From: an uncultured Bacteroidota bacterium
Lineage (GTDB): Bacteria > Bacteroidota > Bacteroidia > Bacteroidales > CAIWKO01
NCBI GenBank assembly: GCA_937934705.1
Contig: CALGYY010000060.1
Span: 1 to 5,468, forward strand
Reading direction: 5' to 3'
DNA: 5,468 nt
Shown piece by piece: positions 1 to 4,097 of this stretch (positions are counted from its first letter, which is position 1; every line of letters starts with the position of its first letter). A model generated the notes under the pieces. The model worked only from the letters and a program-made list of their open reading frames with translations, searched no databases and had not been told where the DNA came from. The position numbers were made by a program, and so were the translations under genes.

Positions 1-2
1 TT

Positions 3-158
3 CAGTATTTCATTGCTTTACTTTTGTCGCGCCAAATTAACAAAAGCGCTTTTTTCGTTTCTCCCCCCAAGGCAACTGCTATGGGCTCGAAACCCTTGCT
101 GCTTCGCAGCAATTGGAAAACCTCCGTAGTTGAGGACATGCAAGAGGATCCTGATTAA
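3..158 (+). CDS. Possible 3' end of an unrecognised gene (5' end off the window)
   Basis: The + frame that includes position 3 stays open from the left edge to a TAA at 156-158, about 51 codons. The second half looks coding: an internal ATG at 81 begins a 25-codon stretch starting MGSKPLLLRSNW and ending VVEDMQEDPD, with many codons of G-start, pyrimidine-end type. I do not recognise the protein. It may be the tail of a gene, a 25-residue peptide, or the first part of a decayed gene whose remainder lies in the same frame at 201-311. Against it: the sequence is short and part of it (19-26) also reads as a promoter element. Low confidence. Confidence 0.2.
   Translation, partial: QYFIALLLSRQINKSAFFVSPPKATAMGSKPLLLRSNWKTSVVEDMQEDPD
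19..26 (+). promoter_or_regulatory. Promoter-like -7 element TACTTTTG
   Basis: TACTTTTG matches the Bacteroidota -7 consensus TAnnTTTG exactly. The partner -33 TTG would fall about 19 bases upstream, outside the window, so it cannot be checked. If active, it would start a transcript near 32 running toward the hairpins at 321-374, giving a ~320-340 base RNA. An inverted repeat CTTTTGT (21-27) / ACAAAAG (40-46) overlaps it. An eight-base match with four free or A/T positions can arise by chance in AT-rich DNA, and the reading conflicts with a gene crossing the left edge. Confidence 0.22.
96..112 (+). other. Perfect hairpin TTGCTGC/GCAGCAA
   Basis: A seven-pair perfect stem (96-102 with 106-112) closes a three-base TTC loop. 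No T-tract follows, so it is not an intrinsic terminator. It lies inside the possible partial coding stretch 3-158. It could be an element of a structured RNA if this area is transcribed as one. Other small helices can be drawn nearby (68-72 with 94-98; 121-124 with 132-135), but I recognise no known RNA family such as tmRNA, RNase P RNA or SRP RNA. Confidence 0.3.
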
Positions 159-200
159 AATCATTTTAGGTTTTGAAGACAATTACTTGGCAGGTGTGCG

Positions 201-311
201 GTGGCAGATTCGAAACCGCGAGCCGGAGCAGGCGTGGATCAAGCAAAAGTGGATAAGAAAAAAACAAAGACTTACAATGACCTTGATGATCAATATTACC
301 AGAATCAATAA
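201..311 (+). CDS. Small unrecognised ORF or C-terminal remnant (36 aa)
   Basis: From a GTG at 201 to a TAA at 309-311, the + frame encodes a 36-residue charged peptide with an Ala/Gly-rich start (PRAGAGVD), a Lys cluster (DKKKTK) and an acidic/aromatic end (NDLDDQYYQNQ). The codons have a strong bias to G in first position, as real coding DNA does. The end sits 10 bases before a perfect 12-pair hairpin, as expected for the 3' end of a gene. The same frame is interrupted upstream by stops at 156-158 and 174-176, so it may be the last exon-like remnant of a broken gene rather than a complete peptide. The overlapping frame 130-321 is longer (63 codons) but looks less coding. No family recognised. 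Confidence 0.22.
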   Translation: MADSKPRAGAGVDQAKVDKKKTKTYNDLDDQYYQNQ

Positions 312-320
312 GAAAAAATA

Positions 321-355
321 ATAAGGTTCGGGAGTCCTCTGCACCCGAACCTTAT
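321..355. terminator. Perfect 12-pair hairpin, probable transcript-end structure
   Basis: ATAAGGTTCGGG (321-332) is the exact reverse complement of CCCGAACCTTAT (344-355), with an 11-base loop. On the + strand no T-run follows, so it is not a standard intrinsic terminator in that direction, though it could mark or protect a 3' end just after the stop at 309-311. Read on the minus strand, the stem is followed by TATTTTTTCTTATT, a better intrinsic-terminator form, but no minus-strand gene is visible upstream. It is clearly a strong RNA structure; its direction of action is uncertain. Confidence 0.5.
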
Positions 356-374
356 GATCGCTAATATGCGATCA
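355..374. other. Second hairpin abutting the first (TGATCGC/GCGATCA)
   Basis: TGATCGC (355-361) pairs perfectly with GCGATCA (368-374) around a six-base TAATAT loop. It shares base 355 with the preceding hairpin, so the two could stack as a continuous tandem structure but not both use that base. It is not followed by a T-run. Purpose unknown; it may belong to the leader of the downstream lipoprotein gene or to the end of whatever precedes it. Confidence 0.4.
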
Positions 375-564
375 CTCAATCATCAAAAATCCTCATCCTC
401 CGAACCAAAACAATGAAAATTTTATAAAGAACAAGTAATCAATCGCATAGAAGAAATCACTCAAATAATCTTTTAACATTTTTTAACATTTTTATGAAAT
501 TGTTGTAATTTTACCTCTGCAGCACCCTGAATAAACCGGAATATACACCAAAAAAATCACTATT
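375..564 (+). promoter_or_regulatory. AT-rich upstream region with candidate promoter for the DUF4349 gene
   Basis: No gene is seen here. A 10-base unit TTTTAACATT is repeated in direct tandem at 471-480 and 481-490. Twenty-six to sixteen bases further on, TAATTTTA (506-513) matches TAnnTTTG except at the last base and would place the transcript start near 520, leaving a ~45-base leader. No TTG is present at the expected -33 spacing; the tandem TTAACA repeats occupy that position and may serve as the upstream contact or as a regulator site. The ATG at 565 is preceded by an A-rich run and no Shine-Dalgarno sequence, which is usual in Bacteroidota. Confidence 0.35.
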
Positions 565-1632
565 ATGAAGAGAATCATTGTCTTACTTGTGCTGACCTTC
601 CTGTTTGGATGGGTCGCATGCAGTTATCAGTCGGAAGATGCTTCCGAATCACAAGAGAAATCAAAATCCGACTCCATGGTCAGCGAAACCGCCGCGCCTC
701 CCACAGAGGAATACGATGATGCAGTGACCGACGAAGCGACCGGAGAAGGAGAAAACAGGAAAGGTAAGAAAGCTGAGGAGACGGATAAACCGTCGTCCGC
801 TGCACAACAGAACAAGGTTGAGAACAAACCTGAGCAGAAGACTTTTTATGATTCGGTATATGTGGCCATCAATTCCAACCGCAAACTCATCAAAACAGCC
901 AATCTTCAGTTCAGGGTGGCTGATGTCGAAAAAGCAACCGTTAAAATTGAGCAGATCGCTTATCGTTTCGGAGGATTCATCCTTCAAAGCGGCATTACGA
1001 AAAAAACGGTTCAGGCCAATACTTCAAGGGTCAATAATGACACGGTCCTGGAAGTAGGAATCGCTAAAATTGAGAACAACATCACCCTCAGGGTTCCGCA
1101 GTTCCTGCTGGATTCCACACTCGCCCGTTTCTCTGAACTCTGGATTGAACTCGATGAAAGAACCGTCACTGCCCAGGACGTCACCATTGATTACCTGGCC
1201 AATGAACTCAGGGCCAAGATCCACCAGAAAACAGCGGTAAACATCAACAAAGCCGCACAGAACAACAACACCAGGCTGAATGATGTGGTCAACGCCGAGC
1301 AAACGGCCAATCAGTTCCTTGAGGTCTCCATTCAGAAGCAGGTTGACAATCTGACCTTGCAGGACAGGGTGGATTACGCCACGGTAACATTAAAGATTTA
1401 CCAGGATGACCTCCTGTATAAAAAGAAAATCGCTTCGTACACCCTGGAGGATTACGAACCGGGCTTCGGATCAGATTTCGTGGATGCATTAGCCTTCGGA
1501 TGGAAGATCATCCTCGGTTTCATTCTCTTCCTCGCCAAGGGATGGTCAGTGATCCTGATCAGCATCGCGATCTTCCTCGCCATTTACTATTTTGTGCGCT
1601 TTCTGATCAGAAGGAAAAGGAACAAAGCCTGA
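565..1632 (+). CDS. DUF4349 domain-containing membrane lipoprotein
   Basis: A 355-residue exported protein. Residues 1-18 form a Lys/Arg-led hydrophobic signal ending in a lipobox-like WVAC with Cys19 as the probable lipidation site (Trp at -3 is not ideal). Residues 20-95 are a Ser/Glu/Lys-rich linker of low complexity. Residues 107-280 match the DUF4349 pattern: LIKTANLQFRV at 108-118, a GG turn at 136-137, ITLRVP at 173-178, the VTAQDVTIDY segment at 201-210, a helical middle, and DRVDYATVTLKI at 267-278. Residues 311-346 contain hydrophobic stretches followed by a basic tail (RRKRNK), giving a C-terminal membrane anchor with the tail in the cytoplasm. The family has no established biochemical activity; an envelope-associated role is inferred. 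The ATG at 565 fits because the signal sequence begins there. It is monocistronic, closed by a strong terminator. Confidence 0.88.
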   Translation: MKRIIVLLVLTFLFGWVACSYQSEDASESQEKSKSDSMVSETAAPPTEEYDDAVTDEATGEGENRKGKKAEETDKPSSAAQQNKVENKPEQKTFYDSVYVAINSNRKLIKTANLQFRVADVEKATVKIEQIAYRFGGFILQSGITKKTVQANTSRVNNDTVLEVGIAKIENNITLRVPQFLLDSTLARFSELWIELDERTVTAQDVTIDYLANELRAKIHQKTAVNINKAAQNNNTRLNDVVNAEQTANQFLEVSIQKQVDNLTLQDRVDYATVTLKIYQDDLLYKKKIASYTLEDYEPGFGSDFVDALAFGWKIILGFILFLAKGWSVILISIAIFLAIYYFVRFLIRRKRNKA

Positions 1633-1650
1633 AAACGATGGCTGAAAAGA

Positions 1651-1682
1651 GGCTGCCGGTCAATACGGCAGCTTTTTTTTTT
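1651..1682. terminator. Intrinsic terminator after the DUF4349 gene, possibly bidirectional
   Basis: GCTGCCG (1652-1658) pairs with CGGCAGC (1666-1672) around a seven-base loop, followed by ten consecutive T residues (1673-1682). This is a canonical factor-independent terminator 18 bases after the lipoprotein stop. Read on the minus strand the same stem is followed by CTCTTTTC, a weaker T-rich tail, so it probably also ends the convergent toxin transcript, whose stop codon lies at 1681-1683. Confidence 0.9.
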
Positions 1683-2136
1683 ACTTCGGGGCACCGAGTC
1701 TGCGGTCGAAACGAAACACTTCCCTGTCAATGATCCGGATCTCAGAAAAGTCCGGATGCATCACATTCAGCAGGTAGTTGTATTCGCCGGCTATCAGTGC
1801 TGAAGGCATCCTGAGAAGCGCTGACTTCCCTGCGCGGACAAACGCATCTCCCAAAGCCCGGGTGCGCTCAATATGCACGGCAGAAGTCCAGTCTTCCGGC
1901 AAGCCCGCCTCATCCACCCTTTCCGGATGCAAATGATCGGGTATCCTGATCCGCAGAACCAAATATCGTTGTTCCTCTCCTTCCCCGCTTCGGTGAACAA
2001 GGTTCTCCAGACAGGCCAGTGCCCGGCTTTCCGCAGTATAAACGACCATGGTACCGGCGCTGTTCCATCGGGCCGGGCGGCCCGAGGCAGCCAAACGCTC
2101 CCCCCATTTCTCCAGACATATACGGAACACATCCAT
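1681..2136 (-). CDS. RES-domain toxin of a RES/Xre type II toxin-antitoxin system
   Basis: A 151-residue single-domain protein covering the whole RES fold, the usual length for the shorter members. The signature block runs from Arg23 in ARWN through AGTMVVYTAES (27-37, Tyr33) to ALACLENLVH (39-48, Glu44). The 10- and 11-residue spacings of Arg-Tyr-Glu and the later MPSALIAGEYNYLLN block (110-124, Ser112) followed by HPDF (127-130) are those of catalytically intact members. Characterised RES toxins attack NAD+ (MbcT, Xre-RES) or ADP-ribosylate a target such as Prs (ParT); the sequence does not tell which applies. It acts in the cytoplasm and should be held inactive by the upstream antitoxin. 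Its ATG overlaps the antitoxin stop by one base (TGATG), with GGAG 10 bases upstream, indicating translational coupling. It overlaps the T-run of the convergent terminator. Confidence 0.93.
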   Translation of the reverse strand: MDVFRICLEKWGERLAASGRPARWNSAGTMVVYTAESRALACLENLVHRSGEGEEQRYLVLRIRIPDHLHPERVDEAGLPEDWTSAVHIERTRALGDAFVRAGKSALLRMPSALIAGEYNYLLNVMHPDFSEIRIIDREVFRFDRRLGAPK

Positions 2137-2570
2137 CAGGAAAGATCTCCGAATTCAATGCGAATCAACTCATCCAGAATGAGATTGATCCCTCCTGTGG
2201 TGGTGGTGATCTCATCCGGGACGATACCTCCCAGACCCGCAGCAGGACGGGAAAGCCAGTTATTGAATGAACGGGCGCTTCCGAATACCTCAATCCCTTT
2301 GAGATACATCTGTACCCATTTCAGGATCAGCTCACCCTTGAGGGGATCAAAACTCTTGTTTTCCTTTTTGTAACGCTCGATGGTTTTCACTGAAATACTC
2401 AGCCTCTCGGCAAAGGATTCACGTGAACGCCTGGAAATACGGATGAGATCATCCATGGTGGAAGTAGTCAGCCCCTGATTCGCAGAATGAACCAGCAGCA
2501 TAGGATCGGAGAAGTGCTGCCTGTATTTCCCGAGTATTCCGTAGTATATTTCCGGTTCTTTGACTTCCAT
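2136..2570 (-). CDS. Xre/MbcA/ParS-family antitoxin (DUF2384 toxin-binding domain)
   Basis: A 144-residue cytoplasmic protein. Residues ~37-75 form an Xre-like helix-turn-helix, with SRESFAERLSIS (49-60) as the scaffold and VKTIERYKKEN (61-71) as the likely recognition helix. Residues ~80-144 are the MbcA/ParS toxin-binding domain: EVFGSARSFNNWL (94-106), GLGGIVPDE (112-120), then TTTTGGINLILDELIRIEFG (122-141), the expected pattern ending in a helix that normally plugs the RES active site. Residues 1-36 are a family-typical variable lead. It is expected to bind the toxin and to repress its own promoter. The ATG at 2570 lies 21 bases downstream of a TAnnTTTG element, giving a very short leader; no Shine-Dalgarno is present. 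First gene of a two-gene operon, antitoxin before toxin, as usual for this family. Confidence 0.93.
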   Translation of the reverse strand: MEVKEPEIYYGILGKYRQHFSDPMLLVHSANQGLTTSTMDDLIRISRRSRESFAERLSISVKTIERYKKENKSFDPLKGELILKWVQMYLKGIEVFGSARSFNNWLSRPAAGLGGIVPDEITTTTGGINLILDELIRIEFGDLS

Positions 2571-2574
2571 GGCT

Positions 2575-2594
2575 TTTGTGATTTACACCACAAA
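2575..2594. promoter_or_regulatory. Inverted repeat overlapping the toxin-antitoxin start site, candidate operator
   Basis: TTTGTG (2575-2580) and CACAAA (2589-2594) form a perfect six-base dyad with an eight-base spacer. A smaller dyad GTG-N5-CAC (2578-2588) is nested within it. The right arm overlaps the TTTG of the -7 element and the spacer covers the predicted start site, so a bound protein would block RNA polymerase. Xre-type antitoxins of this family are known to autoregulate through promoter inverted repeats, so the antitoxin is the natural ligand; that assignment is inference. Confidence 0.5.
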
Positions 2595-2620
2595 TATACG
2601 ACATTTTTTCTGTTTTTCAA
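2591..2620 (-). promoter_or_regulatory. Promoter of the RES/Xre operon (TTG-N19-TATATTTG)
   Basis: On the minus strand TTG (2620-2618) is followed after 19 bases by TATATTTG (2598-2591), an exact match to the Bacteroidota primary sigma consensus TTG / TAnnTTTG with the standard spacing. Transcription would begin near 2584-2586, leaving a leader of roughly 15 bases before the antitoxin ATG. It is the best-formed promoter in the window. Confidence 0.75.
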
Positions 2621-2659
2621 GACATTTTTCCGTATTTTTTCAACTTTTTCTTCACTTTT
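2604..2659. other. Helically phased T-tracts (probable intrinsic DNA bend)
   Basis: T-runs of 4-6 bases occur at 2604-2609, 2613-2617, 2625-2629, 2635-2640, 2645-2649 and 2656-2659. Their centres are 8.5, 12, 10.5, 9.5 and 10.5 bases apart, about 10.2 on average, close to the DNA helical repeat. Phased A/T-tracts of this sort generally give stable curvature. The block spans the spacer and -33 region of the minus-strand promoter and extends upstream of it, toward the + strand promoter. Confidence 0.55.
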
Positions 2660-2687
2660 ACCCTGCCCGGCATGATCTGTTAAAAGC

Positions 2688-2707
2688 TACCTTTGTTAAC
2701 ATAAAGG
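2688..2707 (+). promoter_or_regulatory. Promoter -7 element TACCTTTG with overlapping dyad, for the M28 peptidase
   Basis: TACCTTTG (2688-2695) fits TAnnTTTG exactly and would start transcription near 2702, with a leader of about 15 bases. No good -33 TTG lies 19 bases upstream (the nearest is CTG at 2663-2665, 22 bases away), so the promoter is likely weak or activator-dependent. CCTTT (2690-2694) and AAAGG (2703-2707) make a dyad around GTTAACAT that covers the -7 and start region. AAAGG also sits eight bases before the ATG at 2716 and may act as a Shine-Dalgarno sequence. Confidence 0.5.
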
Positions 2708-2715
2708 CACCGGCT

Positions 2716-4089
2716 ATGAAGAAGATCATTATCGCGCTGTTTATCTCATTTTTATTTCTGGACTGTCAGAGCCAGAAGTCTGACAGTCTGATGATTCGCG
2801 GATTTTACAATGAAGCGCTGACCGATTATACAGCATATCATCAGTTAAGATACCTCTGCAAAGAGATCGGAGGCAGGATCTGCTGTACCCCTCAGGCCGC
2901 CGCTGCGGTGGAATGGGCAAAGCAGGAACTGGAGCATATGGGACTCGACACGGTTTATCTTCAGGAATGCAGCGTTCGTTGCTGGAAGCGGGGAGAGCCG
3001 GAACAGGCAGCGGTGGTTTCTGCCCTGCTGGGAAGCTTTGAACCCCCGGTATGTGCTCTCGGCGGTTCTGTCGGAACCGGAAATGCCGGACTTCGCGCCC
3101 GCGTGGTGGAGGTAAAATCGATGGAAGAACTGAAGGAATTGGGCAAATCAAAAATCAAAGGAAAGATTGTTTTCTTCAACCGTCCGGCAGAGCCGACTTT
3201 CATCAACACCTTCCCTTCCTACGGCAGTGCAGCCGATCAGCGTGTGCACGGCGCCGCCATGGCGGCATCCTACGGGGCTCTGGGTGTGGTGGTCCGCTCA
3301 CTTACCCTGGCGGATGACGAAAACCCCCACACCGGGATCATGCGTTACCGCGACAGCATCCCTGCCATTCCGGCCATTGCGATCGGGACCGCCAATGCCG
3401 ACAAGCTGAGTTTCTGGCTGAAGCAGGATCCGGATCTGAACTTTTTTTTCCGGACCACCTGCGAAGAGAGGCCGGAGGGCATTTCATACAATGTGATCGG
3501 GGAATTGAAAGGCAGCGAAAAGCCGGATGAGATCATTTGTTTCGGCGGTCACCTCGATGCCTGGGACAATGGTGAAGGCGCCCATGATGATGGCGTGGGT
3601 GTGGTGCAAACCATTGAAGCGCTTCGGCTCTTCATGGCAACAGAATGTCAGCCGAAACACACCCTGAGGGTGGTGGTCTTTTTGGATGAGGAAGTGGCAC
3701 AGCGCGGGGGACAGAAATACGCTGCTGAGGTCAAAAGAAAAGGAGAAAAAATACTGGCAGCCATTGAATCTGACCGGGGTGGTTTCACACCCCTGGGTTT
3801 TTCCGTGGATGCCGGGGAGGCGGTCTATCGCAGGATGGATGAATGGCGGCCATACTTCTCTGCTTACGGAATGCATGAGATTGTTCACGGATACAGCGGG
3901 GTGGACATCTATCCGCTGAAAGAACAGGGCATCCCGCTCTTCGCGCTCATGACGGATTCACAACGTTACTTTGATTACCAGCATGCTCCGAATGATGTTT
4001 TCGAAAATGTGAACCGCCGCGAAATGCAACTGGGGAGTGCGGCGATAGCCACCCTGATCTACCTGATCGACCGTTACGGATTTAACTGA
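2716..4089 (+). CDS. Exported M28-family zinc peptidase, carboxypeptidase Q-like
   Basis: A 457-residue protein starting with a signal sequence (MKKIIIALFISFLFLDC); Cys17 could be lipidated, but Asp at -1 makes the lipobox poor. The family hydrolyses N-terminal or C-terminal residues from peptides using two zinc ions, in the periplasm or outside the cell. Visible motifs: GGHLDAWD with zinc ligand His279 and Asp281; AHDDGVG with bridging Asp291; FLDEE with catalytic Glu325 and ligand Glu326; ESDRGG with Asp353; YQHAPND with His423. These spacings are the same as those I recall for mammalian carboxypeptidase Q, so the site looks intact. Residues ~120-230 are a PA-type insert (KGKIVFFNRP, AMAASYGALGVVV). 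The ATG at 2716 is chosen because the signal peptide begins there; an in-frame extension to 2560 would cross the promoter. Ten cysteines are present, several at unusual positions. A glycosyltransferase gene follows after eight bases. Confidence 0.92.
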   Translation: MKKIIIALFISFLFLDCQSQKSDSLMIRGFYNEALTDYTAYHQLRYLCKEIGGRICCTPQAAAAVEWAKQELEHMGLDTVYLQECSVRCWKRGEPEQAAVVSALLGSFEPPVCALGGSVGTGNAGLRARVVEVKSMEELKELGKSKIKGKIVFFNRPAEPTFINTFPSYGSAADQRVHGAAMAASYGALGVVVRSLTLADDENPHTGIMRYRDSIPAIPAIAIGTANADKLSFWLKQDPDLNFFFRTTCEERPEGISYNVIGELKGSEKPDEIICFGGHLDAWDNGEGAHDDGVGVVQTIEALRLFMATECQPKHTLRVVVFLDEEVAQRGGQKYAAEVKRKGEKILAAIESDRGGFTPLGFSVDAGEAVYRRMDEWRPYFSAYGMHEIVHGYSGVDIYPLKEQGIPLFALMTDSQRYFDYQHAPNDVFENVNRREMQLGSAAIATLIYLIDRYGFN

Positions 4090-4097
4090 GAAGTCAC

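Noticed and set aside
42..53. AAAAGCGCTTTT followed by more T as an intrinsic terminator
   Set aside because: It is a loopless palindrome; the alternative GCGC/GCGC pairing gives only four pairs, too weak for a terminator.
198..219. TTCGAAA with flanking GCGGT/ACCGC resembling the T-arm of a tRNA
   Set aside because: On either strand the loop and stem do not fit a T-arm (mispaired stem or eight-base loop) and no matching acceptor, D or anticodon arms are present at the right distance.
130..321. 63-codon + strand frame from a TTG start
   Set aside because: Basic and low in complexity at its end, no recognised domain, weak start, and the overlapping frame ending at 311 looks more coding by codon pattern. 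Not called as a gene.
371..464. Nine-base direct repeat ATCACTCAA at 371-379 and 456-464
   Set aside because: Short, 85 bases apart, in AT-rich DNA; no duplication flanks or other sign of a mobile element, so chance is the simplest explanation.
1873..2373. 166-codon + strand frame opposite the toxin and antitoxin genes
   Set aside because: Antisense shadow of two well-recognised genes; no domain, and composition reflects the complement of their codons.
2560..2715. In-frame N-terminal extension of the M28 peptidase by 52 codons
   Set aside because: The extension crosses both promoters, is Phe-rich from the T-tracts, and would bury the clear signal peptide that starts at 2716.
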